Below are positions 7,821 through 18,267 of a stretch of 64,000 bases of DNA, piece after piece; positions within the stretch are counted from its first letter, which is position 1; each line of letters begins with the position of its first letter. The DNA is from Thermodesulforhabdus norvegica (GTDB taxonomy: Bacteria; Desulfobacterota; Syntrophobacteria; Syntrophobacterales; Thermodesulforhabdaceae). A program made the translations under genes and the position numbers. A model generated the notes under the pieces. The model saw nothing but the letters and a program-made list of their open reading frames with translations. It did not search any database and was not told the DNA's origin. Location: the NCBI RefSeq assembly GCF_900114975.1, contig NZ_FOUU01000001.1, positions 248,001 to 312,000 on the forward strand. Reading direction: 5' to 3'.

Positions 7821-9725
7821 ATGGAGAAGTTGAATCCTTTTTACAAGAATCTGGCCCTGTGGCTTGCCATAACCCTGATGGTTATATTTCTTTTTAACGT
7901 GGTAAACAAGCCGCAGGAACAATCCTTTGAGATTGCATACAGTAGTTTTCTGGATTCGGTCGAGAAAGGCAGAGTCGTACAGGTAACGATCCAGGATAAT
8001 ACGATAAGAGGGATTTTCATTGACGGTAAGCCTTTCCGTACCTACGCTCCCGAGGATCCTAACCTTATAAGCCTGCTTCGTCGTTATTCCGTGGAAATAT
8101 CGGCAAAACCGAAGGACGAGTCGCCCTGGTACATGACCGTTCTAGTAAGCTGGCTACCGATGATTGTTCTTATCGGAATATGGATTTTCTTCATGAGACA
8201 GATGCAGGTAGGCGGGGGTAAGGCCATGAGTTTCGGCCGCAGTCGGGCCCGTCTTCTTAACGAAAGCATGAAGCGTGTTACCTTCGAAGATGTTGCGGGA
8301 GTCGATGAGGCTAAGGAGGAGCTTCGCGAGATTGTTGAATTTCTGAAAGATCCGAGAAAGTTCACAAGGCTCGGCGGTCGCATTCCAAAGGGAGTGCTCC
8401 TCGTAGGCGCCCCCGGAACCGGAAAAACCCTCCTCGCCAGGGCGATCGCAGGAGAAGCGGGAGTTCCCTTTTTCAGCATAAGCGGTTCCGATTTTGTGGA
8501 GATGTTCGTAGGAGTGGGGGCAGCAAGGGTGCGAGACCTCTTTCAGCAGGGAAAGAAGCATGCTCCCTGTATAATCTTCATAGATGAGATTGACGCCGTA
8601 GGACGGCATAGGGGCGCAGGCCTTGGCGGCGGTCATGACGAAAGAGAACAGACTCTCAACCAGCTTCTCGTCGAAATGGACGGCTTCGAGTCAAACGAAG
8701 GGGTTATACTGATAGCGGCAACGAACCGTCCTGACGTACTGGATCCTGCTCTCCTTCGGCCCGGTCGCTTTGACAGACAGGTTGTCGTACCGGTGCCCGA
8801 TATACGGGGACGGGAAAGTATTCTGAAAGTTCACCTGCGGAATAAGCCCCTGGCCCCGGACGTGGATGTAAAGGTTCTTGCCAAAGGAACGCCGGGTTTT
8901 TCAGGAGCTGATCTCGAAAACCTGGTAAATGAAGCGGCTCTTCTGGCAGCCCGGAAAAACAAAGACAGGATAGACATGGAAGATTTTGAAGAGGCAAAAG
9001 ACAAGGTTCTTATGGGGCTTGAAAGAAAGAGCGTTGTTCTTTCGGAGGAAGAAAAGAAAATTACCGCATACCACGAAGCCGGTCATGCTCTGGTGGCCTA
9101 TCTTCTCCCCAACACGGACCCCGTCCACAAGGTTACCATTATCCCCCGTGGCCGGGCATTGGGCTTAACGCAACAGTTACCTGAAGGAGATCGCCACACC
9201 TATACCAAAGAGTATCTGATGGACACCCTCTGTACCCTCATGGGAGGACGTGTGGCCGAGGAAATGGTTCTCAACAAGAAAACTACCGGGGCAGCCAACG
9301 ACATCGAACGGGCTACCGAAATCGCAAGGCGTATGGTATGCGAATGGGGCATGAGCGACAGGCTGGGACCGCTGGCTTTCGGCAAGCGTGAGGAGCAAAT
9401 CTTCCTCGGCCGTGAGATCACGAGACATCAGGATTACAGCGAAAGTACCGCCGTTGAGATTGATCGTGAAGTTCGAGGAATCGTCGAAGGCTGTTACGAG
9501 AGGGCTAAGGCTTTACTCAGTGAACATATTGAGATCCTTCATGCAATTGCCCGGGAGCTTTTAGAAAAAGAAACCCTCACAAGGCGTGACATAGACCGCA
9601 TCGTTGAATCTTTCCGTCCTGATCTGGTCAGGCAGGATCGTGGAGAAGAAGACGGAAAAACGGCCGACGAACAGGCAGAAGTCAAAGTAGAAGAAGAGAT
9701 AAAAGAGGAAACCGATGTTACGTGA
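7821..9725 (+). CDS. ftsH: ATP-dependent zinc metalloprotease FtsH
   Basis: A 634-residue membrane-anchored AAA+ protease that degrades damaged membrane proteins and short-lived regulators. It has a first membrane helix (about 11-28), an extracytoplasmic domain and a second helix (about 104-126). Then come Walker A GAPGTGKT (196-203), Walker [10 protein letters not shown] (251-259), the second region of homology [20 protein letters not shown], and the zinc site HEAGH (418-422). The length is normal. An AGGGAGG site precedes the ATG. It overlaps folP by 11 bp, a common ftsH-folP arrangement. Confidence 0.97.
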   Translation: MEKLNPFYKNLALWLAITLMVIFLFNVVNKPQEQSFEIAYSSFLDSVEKGRVVQVTIQDNTIRGIFIDGKPFRTYAPEDPNLISLLRRYSVEISAKPKDESPWYMTVLVSWLPMIVLIGIWIFFMRQMQVGGGKAMSFGRSRARLLNESMKRVTFEDVAGVDEAKEELREIVEFLKDPRKFTRLGGRIPKGVLLVGAPGTGKTLLARAIAGEAGVPFFSISGSDFVEMFVGVGAARVRDLFQQGKKHAPCIIFIDEIDAVGRHRGAGLGGGHDEREQTLNQLLVEMDGFESNEGVILIAATNRPDVLDPALLRPGRFDRQVVVPVPDIRGRESILKVHLRNKPLAPDVDVKVLAKGTPGFSGADLENLVNEAALLAARKNKDRIDMEDFEEAKDKVLMGLERKSVVLSEEEKKITAYHEAGHALVAYLLPNTDPVHKVTIIPRGRALGLTQQLPEGDRHTYTKEYLMDTLCTLMGGRVAEEMVLNKKTTGAANDIERATEIARRMVCEWGMSDRLGPLAFGKREEQIFLGREITRHQDYSESTAVEIDREVRGIVEGCYERAKALLSEHIEILHAIARELLEKETLTRRDIDRIVESFRPDLVRQDRGEEDGKTADEQAEVKVEEEIKEETDVT

Positions 9726-10590
9726 AAGGCCCCGTTATACTCTGAACCTGCCGAAAAATCGCCGTATGGAACTGGGTCCCCGCACGCTTGTAATGGGAAT
9801 CCTCAATGTAACACCCGATTCCTTTTCCGATGGAGGTCTCTTTCTCGATCCCGACAAGGCCGTCAGGCACGCAAGAGAGATGATTGAAGCCGGCGCAGAT
9901 ATTCTTGACATCGGCGGAGAATCCACCAGGCCCTTTTCCGACCCGGTGCCTCTGGAAGAAGAACTGCGCCGCACGATTCCGGTAATCAGAGCAATCAGAG
10001 AATTTACAGACATTCCCATTTCCATAGACACGACCAAGGCTGAAGTTGCCCGTCAGGCTCTGGATGCAGGGGCCGATATAATAAACGACGTGAGCGCTCT
10101 AAGATTCGATCCGGAAATGGCGGAGGTTGCAGCCGAGCGTAATGTTCCCGTGATACTTATGCACATGCTGGGCACGCCGAAAACCATGCAGGAAAATCCT
10201 ACCTACAGGTCTGTGGTTTCGGAAATCATAGCCTTCCTCGATTCCCGAATTGAGTACGCCATATCTAAAGGAATAAAGTTCGAAAATATTATAGTCGATC
10301 CGGGCATAGGCTTCGGAAAAACAGTAAATCACAACCTTCAGATAATCCGCAACCTCGATGCTTTCCACAGCCTTGAAAGACCTATTCTTCTCGGGGCTTC
10401 AAGAAAACGATTTATTGGGGCAATTCTCGGCACACCACCTGAGGATCGGGAAACGGGTCTCGCAGCGGTTAACACTTACGCAATCACCTCCGGAGTACAC
10501 ATCCTGAGGGTTCACGACGTGAGGTTTCACCTTCAGGTCGTTCGGATGACAGAAAGTATTATGATGGGTTACGCAGACAGCGACAAATAA
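9715..10590 (+). CDS. folP: Dihydropteroate synthase
   Basis: 291 residues; joins p-aminobenzoate to dihydropterin pyrophosphate in folate synthesis. Family signatures are [14 protein letters not shown] near the N-terminus, [10 protein letters not shown], the NDVSALR segment and the C-terminal [11 protein letters not shown] phosphate/pterin-binding loop. The start lies inside the end of ftsH. In many deltaproteobacteria the operon continues to cdaA, cdaR and glmM. Here a terminator follows immediately, so the operon stops at folP. Confidence 0.95.
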   Translation: MLRERPRYTLNLPKNRRMELGPRTLVMGILNVTPDSFSDGGLFLDPDKAVRHAREMIEAGADILDIGGESTRPFSDPVPLEEELRRTIPVIRAIREFTDIPISIDTTKAEVARQALDAGADIINDVSALRFDPEMAEVAAERNVPVILMHMLGTPKTMQENPTYRSVVSEIIAFLDSRIEYAISKGIKFENIIVDPGIGFGKTVNHNLQIIRNLDAFHSLERPILLGASRKRFIGAILGTPPEDRETGLAAVNTYAITSGVHILRVHDVRFHLQVVRMTESIMMGYADSDK

Positions 10591-10591
10591 A

Positions 10592-10616
10592 AAAAGCGGG
10601 GCGAAGCCCCGCTTTT
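10592..10616. terminator. Bidirectional Rho-independent terminator
   Basis: An 11-bp perfect stem, AAAAGCGGGGC/GCCCCGCTTTT, with a GAA loop. It sits between the convergent folP and lipoprotein genes and has A/T tails on both sides. Confidence 0.92.
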
Positions 10617-10632
10617 ACTGTTTTGGATTTTT

Positions 10633-10896
10633 TTACTTCTTCATATGCTTCATAAAAATGCTCTCACACTTGTTTGCCATTGCCTCTGCCCGATCAGCAG
10701 CCTGTTCGGCTCTCTGAGCAGCAGCTTCGGCAGCTTGAGCGCTGCTCACACATTGTTGCTGTGCATTCTGAGCTTCCTGCAAAGCCTGCTGGGTCTGAGC
10801 CTGCAACTCTTTAACCTCTTTTGTGCTTGCACAACCGCCGATAAAGGACAGACCAAACGCAACCACCATGCACAACACCAACCATCTTCTTAACAT
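10633..10896 (-). CDS. Small Lpp-like alanine-zipper lipoprotein
   Basis: 87 residues. The signal peptide ends in an IGGC lipobox (Cys22), so it is probably lipidated. The mature part is an Ala/Gln-rich coiled coil (repeats such as AEAAAQRAEQAADRAEAMA) ending in MKHMKK, similar in design to the murein lipoprotein Lpp. It may tether the outer membrane to peptidoglycan. The neighbouring L,D-transpeptidase, transcribed in the same direction just upstream, is the enzyme class that would form such a link. Start 10896 is chosen for the GGAGG 8 nt upstream. Confidence 0.75.
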   Translation of the reverse strand: MLRRWLVLCMVVAFGLSFIGGCASTKEVKELQAQTQQALQEAQNAQQQCVSSAQAAEAAAQRAEQAADRAEAMANKCESIFMKHMKK

Positions 10897-10959
10897 ACCT
10901 CTTTCCTCCCTTACCACCCTGTTGGTTAATCAAACAAACTACAAACGCTGAGCTAAATG

Positions 10960-11883
10960 CTAATATGCCCCTTTTAAGGCGTCAAGGGATTTCAGCGGGG
11001 ATCCGGTTACATCAAAGGGTAATCCGTTTTTCAGTTTTACTGCCAGATAGTAGCGGGCTTCATTTACATTATCCCGACCGAAGGGGCATTGTTTCAGCTT
11101 TTCATAAGCGTAAGACAGAAAATCCGGTATTCGCTTATAAACATCGGGGTGCACTTCGACGAAGATTCTCCCATTTCGAGTTCCCCACTTTATAGGTTCG
11201 TATATTATATCCACTCTGGTCCCTGTCTTAACCTGCGGAAATAGCACTTCAATATGTTCGGGATAGGTTCGAATACAACCGTGGCTTACCAGCCGCCCAA
11301 CCCCCCAGGGCATGTTGGTTCCGTGAATACCATAAGACGTACCGGCCAGTTTCATCATGTAGTCGCCAAGGGGGTTATCCGGACCGGGAGGGATCATGGA
11401 CCTGCCGTACTTTTCCCTGAGCGATGGCGGTATATACCAGGTCGGCTTAACCCTTTTTTCCCCAATCCGGTAAGTGCCCACAGGCGTTTCCCAGCCTTCA
11501 TCTCCAATCCCCACGGGATAAGTCTGAACGGTCCCATCCCTTGAAGAAAAAAAATACAAGCGGAGTTCGGGAATGTTTAAGACTATTCCGTCGTTTCTCA
11601 GGGGCGGTAATATCCACATAGTGGGAACCATCAGCTTCTTCCCGATCGGCGGAATCCATGGATCCATAGAAGGATAAATCAGTTGAAGCTCGTTGAAACC
11701 AAGCCCATAGGCCCTGGCAATATCCAGCAACGTTTCACCTTTTTTAGTTACATGATAGACGATGTTCCCCACCACGGTAAAAGTCCTGTCATCGTATCGG
11801 TACTTTTTCAGCTCCCCGGCCACCCCACTACAGGAGATAAGAAATAAAAAAAAGAAAACAGAGAGGACAACAAAAGACCTCAT
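10960..11883 (-). CDS. LysM-containing L,D-transpeptidase, probable lipoprotein
   Basis: 307 residues of the ErfK/YbiS/YkuD family, which cross-link peptidoglycan or attach Lpp-type proteins. A signal peptide ends with lipobox LISC (Cys18). A LysM-like segment follows (YHVTKKGETLLDIARAYGL...LIYP). The catalytic domain carries GIHGTNMPWGVGRLVSHGCIR, with the nucleophile Cys in SHGC. Start 11883 is chosen because GGGGAG lies 8 nt upstream; a longer reading from 11910 lacks this. It lies upstream of the small Lpp-like lipoprotein, about 60 bp away, suggesting a substrate-enzyme pair. Confidence 0.9.
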   Translation of the reverse strand: MRSFVVLSVFFFLFLISCSGVAGELKKYRYDDRTFTVVGNIVYHVTKKGETLLDIARAYGLGFNELQLIYPSMDPWIPPIGKKLMVPTMWILPPLRNDGIVLNIPELRLYFFSSRDGTVQTYPVGIGDEGWETPVGTYRIGEKRVKPTWYIPPSLREKYGRSMIPPGPDNPLGDYMMKLAGTSYGIHGTNMPWGVGRLVSHGCIRTYPEHIEVLFPQVKTGTRVDIIYEPIKWGTRNGRIFVEVHPDVYKRIPDFLSYAYEKLKQCPFGRDNVNEARYYLAVKLKNGLPFDVTGSPLKSLDALKGAY

Positions 11884-11919
11884 AGAGCAAACTCCCCTTA
11901 CACCATCCAAATCAGGCCG

Positions 11920-12957
11920 TTACCATAGCATCGGGATCCCTTCAACAAGATCAGCCATATTTTCCAGAACATCCAGCAACAATTCCAGAACATTCCCTAT
12001 AACTTCATACCAAGCTACGCCGAGCCCTAGGGCAAAAAGCCAGGCGAGAAACCCGGAAACTACCGGCGTGCTTATCCAGCCGTAGCCTATTTTTCTCAGT
12101 ATTCTCACGTTTAACGTACGATGATCTCTTACAATCCCGATCCCGATGACGGCGCCGACAATCGCCTGCGAAGACGATACGGGCACTCCTATTTGAGTAA
12201 ATATGTGAAGGGTCAAAGCCTCGGACAAGACCGAAATAAGGGCTGCAAAAGGATCCAGAGGGATTATACCTTTGCCGACGGTCATCATGGTTCTCTTGCT
12301 GAAAGTGAGGACACCAAGGGCAATACTTACTCCTCCCACTACTGTTGCCTGCACAGGCGAAAGCAAATGGGCGATAACATAAGGCCCTGTGACGTTTGCA
12401 ACGTTATTGGCACCAAGCGCATAGGCTCCGTAACATCCCGTGAGCATAACACCCCAGAAATACAGAGCATTGAGAGCCGGCACAGATCGCATCTTTTCTA
12501 CAAGGGCACGCCTTAACAAAGCATGGAGAATGACAGAGAAAAAACAGGCTCCAAAAGGGGTTGCCACCCAGCAAATTATTATCTTGAGTAAAGCGGAAAA
12601 ATCCGACTCTCCCCTGTATAATGCAAAGCCCATTATGGCACCAACAATGGCCTGCGAACTCGACGCGGGAATGGCATATAAAGTCAGAAGTGTCATGGTT
12701 AGAGCTGCCGCCAAGATACAAAAAAAGGACTGTACAGGCGAAAGGGTACTCAGTCCCGATAAGGTTTCCAAACATTTGCCGCCTTCTATAAGAGCACCCA
12801 ACAGTACGAAAAAGGCGGTTATCACGATGGCAGTGCGATACTTTATGAGGCCGCTGGCAACTCCTGTCCCAAATATATTGGCCGAGTCGTTAGCACCAAG
12901 GCTCCAACCCATCAACAGGCCGCCGCTCAAGTACAGGTACTCCAGCATCAACCCCAT
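11920..12957 (-). CDS. PiT-family inorganic phosphate transporter
   Basis: About 345 residues, many membrane helices, with the two inverted PiT signatures GANDSANIFGTGVASGLI and GANNVANVTGP. It probably imports phosphate using the proton or sodium gradient. At this length it belongs to the short PiT class rather than the 500-residue PitA type. The start is uncertain: the longest reading begins with TTG at 12975, but ATG 12957 or 12948 places the first helix normally. It is the last gene of a CBS-DUF47-PiT operon. Confidence 0.85.
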   Translation of the reverse strand: MGLMLEYLYLSGGLLMGWSLGANDSANIFGTGVASGLIKYRTAIVITAFFVLLGALIEGGKCLETLSGLSTLSPVQSFFCILAAALTMTLLTLYAIPASSSQAIVGAIMGFALYRGESDFSALLKIIICWVATPFGACFFSVILHALLRRALVEKMRSVPALNALYFWGVMLTGCYGAYALGANNVANVTGPYVIAHLLSPVQATVVGGVSIALGVLTFSKRTMMTVGKGIIPLDPFAALISVLSEALTLHIFTQIGVPVSSSQAIVGAVIGIGIVRDHRTLNVRILRKIGYGWISTPVVSGFLAWLFALGLGVAWYEVIGNVLELLLDVLENMADLVEGIPMLW

Positions 12958-12967
12958 CCACAACGAC

Positions 12968-13594
12968 CTATGCAAGGCTCAGGCGGATCAGGGAAAGGAC
13001 ATCCGCCGCATCTTCAAGATAATCGCTCACGGTTGATAGAGATTCGAGAAATTCCGAAAGCCACCGACCATCCCAGAAGTTATCCACCTTCACATACTTT
13101 GATTCCGATTTAATGAGATGATCGAGATCGTCTATCCTTTTTTCGTAAACGCGAATTGCCAGGACCTTTTCTCTAAGGTCTTCCCCTTTTCTGAAGGCCT
13201 GAAAGGTCAGATCCAGAAGCTCGGCCATACGGGTATTCATCTCGGAAATACTCACAATGTTATCGAAAAGCTCCGGGGGGATTTTTATGAGTTCCATATA
13301 TCGGGCGACATCTTCAAGTTTATCAACTGCTTCATCCACTATCTCAGTGAATCGATAAATATGGGGCCTTAAATAGGGAATGAAGGCTCCTTCAAAAAGC
13401 TTAGCAAATACGGTTCTTCTTATCTCGTCGGCCTGGCGCTCCAGATCTTCTACCGCCTCTACAAGCGTTCTGTTACCAACACGGATAAGCTCATCAACCA
13501 TCTTGCAGGTCTTTATCAGAAGTCCGAGATGCTCCTGGATATTTTCGAGCACGACCTCTTCACGCTGTTCCCTGGTAAAAATTCTTTTAAACAT
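12968..13594 (-). CDS. DUF47 (PhoU-like) family protein
   Basis: About 208 residues, all-helical, of the DUF47/PhoU_div family that is routinely encoded next to PiT transporters and is thought to control them. It begins MFKRIFTREQREEVV, and the ATG lies 4 nt after the CBS gene stop. It is acidic, has no signal peptide and is probably cytoplasmic at the membrane. The longer in-frame reading upstream overlaps the CBS gene and is rejected. Confidence 0.85.
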   Translation of the reverse strand: MFKRIFTREQREEVVLENIQEHLGLLIKTCKMVDELIRVGNRTLVEAVEDLERQADEIRRTVFAKLFEGAFIPYLRPHIYRFTEIVDEAVDKLEDVARYMELIKIPPELFDNIVSISEMNTRMAELLDLTFQAFRKGEDLREKVLAIRVYEKRIDDLDHLIKSESKYVKVDNFWDGRWLSEFLESLSTVSDYLEDAADVLSLIRLSLA

Positions 13595-13598
13595 GACA

Positions 13599-13994
13599 TC
13601 ACCCGCCGAGAGCCCTTTCGACAAGGGCAGCATGCATAACATCCATGAGCGCAACAACCCCGATTATCCTTTCACCGTCACAGACGAAAACCCGAGCGAT
13701 GTTAAGTTCTTTCATGATGTTTACGACTTTGTGAATGTCTTCGTCCTTGGACACACATATCACCGGGAAACAGGCGACCTCGGCCACGGTAACCTTTCTG
13801 GGGTCCCGTCCCTCACTCAGGACTTTAAAAACAATATCCCGTGCCGTGATAACCCCTTTGGGTTTGTCTTCCCCCTGCCAAAGTACGATAAGAGATCTTA
13901 TTCGACGTTCCACCAGTTTTTCCATGGCGTCGTAAATGCTGGCGTTTGCGTCAATCCATTCAATTTTTCTGGTCATAAAGTCGGAGACCTTCAT
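13599..13994 (-). CDS. Tandem CBS-domain protein
   Basis: 131 residues made of two CBS domains: MKVSDFMTRKIEWIDANASIYDAMEKL, and a second starting near TVAEVACFPVICVSKDEDIHKVV. CBS pairs bind adenosine nucleotides. As the first gene of an operon with DUF47 and PiT, it may report energy state to the phosphate transporter; that is inference. Its end is 4 nt from the DUF47 start. Confidence 0.85.
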   Translation of the reverse strand: MKVSDFMTRKIEWIDANASIYDAMEKLVERRIRSLIVLWQGEDKPKGVITARDIVFKVLSEGRDPRKVTVAEVACFPVICVSKDEDIHKVVNIMKELNIARVFVCDGERIIGVVALMDVMHAALVERALGG

Positions 13995-14086
13995 TCCTCC
14001 CTCCCCATACCGGAAACTTCAAAACTACGGATGGCTAAAATAGCAAGCTTTGTGAATATGTGTAAAACACAAATCTGGAGATATTT

Positions 14087-15352
14087 TCACATTTTGAAGG
14101 GATTAAAACCAGGGTGAGGAAAGCCTAATCGGACTATCCAGACGGGATTAAGACTTTCGAAACGGTAAGATTCAGCAACAGGAACTGCGCGGGATACATT
14201 TACTTGAAAGGCTTCAAAGCTGTGACCTCGTTCTCTCGCGTACCTTTCAAGGGAGTGTAGCGTACCGAAGGTCACACACGTCAAAACAACGGGAACCAGC
14301 CCGGAACACCTTGCCTCTATTGCCTGAAGCAAAGCCTCCACCCAACCGCCCGTTCCACCTATGAACACCCGATCGGGCCTGGGAAGATCCCGAACCAGTT
14401 CAACAGCATTACCCTGAACACAGAAAATCTCGCCACAACCCCACTTTTTCGTGTTCTTCACAAGATCCTGATAGCGCGTCGGATCCTTTTCAACGGCAAA
14501 GGCCATGCGGAGAGGCGTCATCGAGCAGGCTTCAATGCATACCGAACCGCTTCCTGCTCCGAGATCCCACAAAATCTGCCCGGGCTTAAGACAGAGGGCC
14601 CCGAGAACGAATGTTCTGACCTCACGTTTTGTAATTAAACCTCTCTGATGAAGGTACAGTTCGTCATCCCGAAAGCCGGGACACTTCTGAAATGCATCAT
14701 CGGGAAACAGGGCAACGATGTTCGGATCCTCCCAATGTTCCTCCGCAACCTGATCCGCACTCCCCCACATAATTCGCTCCTTTTCCGTCCCCAGAAGCTC
14801 CCCCACCACAAAAGTAACCCTCGAAAAACCGTACTCTACAACCAGACGGGCAATAAAAGCAGGGTTGCGCTTTTCATCGGTAAAAAGCACAACCGATTTG
14901 CCATTCCGGAGCCAGAAAAAAAATTCCCGATTATCTCTTCCATGAAGGCTGAAAAAACGAACGTCATCCCAGGGCTTGCAAATCTTCGAAAAAAAATATT
15001 GAACCACGGAAATATTGGGAAGAATCAGCAGATTTTCGCTACCAACATGCTTTGCAAACGTTGCTCCTATTCCGAAAAAAAGCGGATCTCCCGATGCGAG
15101 AACGATAACCCGTTTTCTGGAGGAAAGTTCAATAACCCTGCGGACGATTGCTTCGACGGGAGATTTAATAAAAATTACTTCTTTATGTGTCAGATGGGGA
15201 GAACCCGCAAGGCTTTCTGCGGTCACAACCACTTCAGCTCTGGCCAACCAATCCGAATAAAGAATTCCAAAACTTTCAAACCCAATTCCAACACCCGCTA
15301 CCACTATCAAAGGAGGATTCCATGATTCCGGCCTTATGTCCGAGGAACCCAT
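14087..15352 (-). CDS. cbiET: Fused precorrin-6B methylase CbiE-CbiT (CobL-like)
   Basis: 421 residues. The N-terminal half is a tetrapyrrole C-methylase (CbiE: VVAGVGIG..., VIVLASGDPLFFGIGATF). The C-terminal half is a class I SAM methyltransferase (CbiT: LWDLGAGSGSVCIEA). Together they methylate C5 and C15 and decarboxylate C12 of the corrin ring. The start ATG overlaps the cbiD stop (TAATG). This fused form is common in deltaproteobacteria. The other corrin genes are not in the window. Confidence 0.93.
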   Translation of the reverse strand: MGSSDIRPESWNPPLIVVAGVGIGFESFGILYSDWLARAEVVVTAESLAGSPHLTHKEVIFIKSPVEAIVRRVIELSSRKRVIVLASGDPLFFGIGATFAKHVGSENLLILPNISVVQYFFSKICKPWDDVRFFSLHGRDNREFFFWLRNGKSVVLFTDEKRNPAFIARLVVEYGFSRVTFVVGELLGTEKERIMWGSADQVAEEHWEDPNIVALFPDDAFQKCPGFRDDELYLHQRGLITKREVRTFVLGALCLKPGQILWDLGAGSGSVCIEACSMTPLRMAFAVEKDPTRYQDLVKNTKKWGCGEIFCVQGNAVELVRDLPRPDRVFIGGTGGWVEALLQAIEARCSGLVPVVLTCVTFGTLHSLERYARERGHSFEAFQVNVSRAVPVAESYRFESLNPVWIVRLGFPHPGFNPFKM

Positions 15353-16533
15353 TATTCGACCCTTCGCAACAAAACACTTCCGTCGTAATCAAAAAGAATC
15401 AGCCCCAGGGACTTTATTTTTGGAGCAAAGGCTCGTGAATGCTCCAGAGCCCGATGGGCTATCCATTCTATAATGTCTTTTCTTCCATTTTCCTTTAAAA
15501 TATCAAGTACCTGTCGGGCTGTGTTCGCAGAAGCTATCTGACAGGCAAGGGGCTCGGCGAGCCGACGTCCAAATTTTCTCAGAAATTCATCAAAATCAAG
15601 GCTGGAAAAATGCGCATGGGTATAGCCAAATCCCATGGCCATTTTCATAAGCTTTCCGAAGAAAACAGAATGTATCACCCCGGAAAACCCCAATTCTTCA
15701 GCTTTTTTCAGGGAAAACTGATAAAAATCGGCTATTTGAACAAAGGCCGCATCCGGTAGTTCGGGCAAATGTTTCCGGGCGAATTTTTCGCTTTTACCAC
15801 CCGTACTGAGCACTGTTACGTCCAGGCCGTTCGTTCGGGCAAACTTGAGAGATGCCTCTATCGTTTCCCGATAGGCTTCGTGAGAGTAAGGGATAACCAG
15901 ACCGGTTGTGCCCAATATTGATAATCCGCCCTCAATACCCAGTCTCGGATTTAGAGTCCTTCTCGCAAGAACTTCGCCACCGGGAACGGATACCGTTACG
16001 GACAGGCTAAAGGGGAGAAAGCTCAGACGCGAAAAAGGAATAAAAACACCATTTTCGAAAACTTCACCGTTTTTGCCCGAAAGGTCTGCCAGCATCCCGA
16101 GCCGTGCAGCATCCAGCCCCAGAAAGAAACTTTCTATATTGTCCCTCAACATCTGACGCGGTACGGGATTAACAGCCGGCTCACCAATTCTGACCGGAAG
16201 CCCATCACGGGTTACAACCCCCACCCCTGAACCGGCTTTAAGATACACACCCGCACTATTTGTCCTGCGCGGAAACAACTTCAGCTCAACACTGAAGATA
16301 GCTCCATGAGTTACATCAGGATCATCGCCTCCATCCTTTTTAACCTCTGCAACGGCCAGACCCAGGGATAGGTCCAGGTGAGCAGGGGTAACGCTGACGG
16401 GAAAATAGATGCCACAGGGCAGAAAAACCGCAACCGGAAAGCTTCCTACCCCGCCGCCCTGTACCAGCACCCTCAATGCACCAACGGCGGCGGCCGTCAC
16501 GGCCGTTCCAGAACTGAACCCCTTTCTCAACAA
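15352..16533 (-). CDS. cbiD: Cobalt-precorrin-5B C1-methyltransferase
   Basis: 393 residues of the CbiD family, which methylates C1 and marks the anaerobic (early cobalt insertion) corrin pathway. The N-terminus LRKGFSSGTAVTAAAVGAL matches the family's TTGTCAAAA-type start. STGGKSEKFARKHL and the HFGK-like segment IHSVFFGKLMKMAMG are also typical. No ATG or GTG lies near the beginning of homology; the best start is TTG at 16533 (or 16530), which is unusual. It follows glnS by 22 bp on the same strand. Confidence 0.92.
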   Translation of the reverse strand: MLRKGFSSGTAVTAAAVGALRVLVQGGGVGSFPVAVFLPCGIYFPVSVTPAHLDLSLGLAVAEVKKDGGDDPDVTHGAIFSVELKLFPRRTNSAGVYLKAGSGVGVVTRDGLPVRIGEPAVNPVPRQMLRDNIESFFLGLDAARLGMLADLSGKNGEVFENGVFIPFSRLSFLPFSLSVTVSVPGGEVLARRTLNPRLGIEGGLSILGTTGLVIPYSHEAYRETIEASLKFARTNGLDVTVLSTGGKSEKFARKHLPELPDAAFVQIADFYQFSLKKAEELGFSGVIHSVFFGKLMKMAMGFGYTHAHFSSLDFDEFLRKFGRRLAEPLACQIASANTARQVLDILKENGRKDIIEWIAHRALEHSRAFAPKIKSLGLILFDYDGSVLLRRVE

Positions 16534-16555
16534 CTTAGTGTCTCTAAGACCTTCT

Positions 16556-18262
16556 TTAACTCCCCTCGTTTTCTAACTTCTCCTTTATCTTAGACCAGGT
16601 ATCCTTGAGCGTCACTATGCGATTAAAGACCATCCTTTCTTCCCTTGAGTCGGGATCCACACAGAAATACCCCACCCGTTCGAACTGGTAACGGCTTTCC
16701 GGAGGAGCCCCCCTCAGTCCCGGTTCTGCATAGCAGGGATAAAGTACTTTCAACGAATCAGGATTGATGTACTTTCGAAAATCGTCATCCTCCTCCAAAT
16801 TAACCATGTCGGCTTTTGTAAAAAGATGCTCATACAAACGCACCTCAACGGGAACTGCGTGACGAACGCTTACCCAATGAATGGTACCCTTTACCTTCCT
16901 CCCATCGGGGCTCCACCCTCCCCGTGTTTCCGGATCGTAAGTACAAAGCACTTCAACGACTTCGCCTGTAGCAGGATCCTTCTTCACATCCACACACCGG
17001 ACATAGTAGCCGTAACGCAACCTTACCTCAGCCCCGGGGGCGAGCCGATAATACTTTTTGGGAGGATTTTCCATAAAATCGTCTTTTTCTATGTAGAGCT
17101 CCCTGGAAAAGGGAACCATCCTGGTTCCCATGGCCGGGTCTTCCGGATTGTTTACGGCTTCGAGATATTCTTCCTTATCCTCTGGATAATTGATTATCGT
17201 TAGCTTAAGAGGATTTATAACAACCATTGCCCTGGGAGCGCGTTTATTCAGGTCTTCTCTTACACAATGCTCGAGCAAGGCTATATCTACAAGGCTGTTA
17301 CGCTTGGCCACACCAATGCGCTCACAAAAATCTCTTATAGCCTCAGGAGTATAACCCCGGCGCCGCAGCCCTCTTATCGTGGGCATTCTCGGATCATCCC
17401 AGCCAGAAACATAGCCCTCTTTTACGAGAATTGAGAGGTATCTTTTGCTGAGAACCGTGTAGGTCAGATTCAGCCTGGCGAATTCTATCTGCCTCGGATG
17501 ATAAACCCCCAGTTCATCCAGGAACCAATCGTAAAGAGGTCGATGATCTTCAAACTCGAGCGTGCAGATGGAGTGAGTTATCCCTTCGATGGAGTCGGAA
17601 AGACAGTGAGTAAAATCGTAAGTGGGATAGATGCACCAGTCCGTACCTCTGCGATAATGAGGAGTGTACTTAATGCGATACATCACAGGATCTCGCATGT
17701 TGAGATTGGGATGAGCCATATCTATCTTGGCCCTCAGAACATGACTTCCTTCGGGAAACTCGCCTCGCTTCATTCTTTCAAAAAGCTCAAGATTTTCTTC
17801 AACACTTCTGTTTCGGTAGGGGCTTTCCTTACCGGGTTCGGTCAAAGTCCCCCTGTATTCTCTTATTTCTTCCGGGCTAAGGCTATCCACATAAGCCTTG
17901 CCTTTTTTTATAAGTTCAACGGCGTACTCATAGAGTCTTTCAAAATAGTCAGAGGCGAAATACATTCGATCTTCCCAGTCGAAGCCAAGCCAGCGAACGT
18001 CTTCCTGGATGGCCTTAACGTATTCTTCGCTTTCCGTTTCGGGATTTGTGTCGTCGAATCTCAGGTTGCATTTCCCACCGTATTCTTCGGCAAGCCCGAA
18101 ATTAAGACATATCGACTTGGCATGCCCTATGTGGAGATAACCGTTTGGCTCAGGAGGAAACCTGGTATGAACCCTGTTGCCGAATTTTCCAGTTTTGAGA
18201 TCTTCATCGATTATATCCTTTATAAAGTTAGGCGGAGGAGTAAACCTGCGATTTTTCGTCAT
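16556..18262 (-). CDS. glnS: Glutaminyl-tRNA synthetase
   Basis: About 568 residues. The class I HIGH motif appears in [21 protein letters not shown] and the KMSKS equivalent is VLSKRYL. The family-typical anticodon-binding region follows. ATG 18262 is chosen because GGGAG is 8 nt upstream; the in-frame ATG 18268 is only 3 nt from it. The gene overlaps or abuts the upstream lipoprotein gene and is followed by cbiD, so tRNA charging and corrin synthesis genes share a transcript here. Confidence 0.95.
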   Translation of the reverse strand: MTKNRRFTPPPNFIKDIIDEDLKTGKFGNRVHTRFPPEPNGYLHIGHAKSICLNFGLAEEYGGKCNLRFDDTNPETESEEYVKAIQEDVRWLGFDWEDRMYFASDYFERLYEYAVELIKKGKAYVDSLSPEEIREYRGTLTEPGKESPYRNRSVEENLELFERMKRGEFPEGSHVLRAKIDMAHPNLNMRDPVMYRIKYTPHYRRGTDWCIYPTYDFTHCLSDSIEGITHSICTLEFEDHRPLYDWFLDELGVYHPRQIEFARLNLTYTVLSKRYLSILVKEGYVSGWDDPRMPTIRGLRRRGYTPEAIRDFCERIGVAKRNSLVDIALLEHCVREDLNKRAPRAMVVINPLKLTIINYPEDKEEYLEAVNNPEDPAMGTRMVPFSRELYIEKDDFMENPPKKYYRLAPGAEVRLRYGYYVRCVDVKKDPATGEVVEVLCTYDPETRGGWSPDGRKVKGTIHWVSVRHAVPVEVRLYEHLFTKADMVNLEEDDDFRKYINPDSLKVLYPCYAEPGLRGAPPESRYQFERVGYFCVDPDSREERMVFNRIVTLKDTWSKIKEKLENEGS

Positions 18263-18267
18263 CTCCA

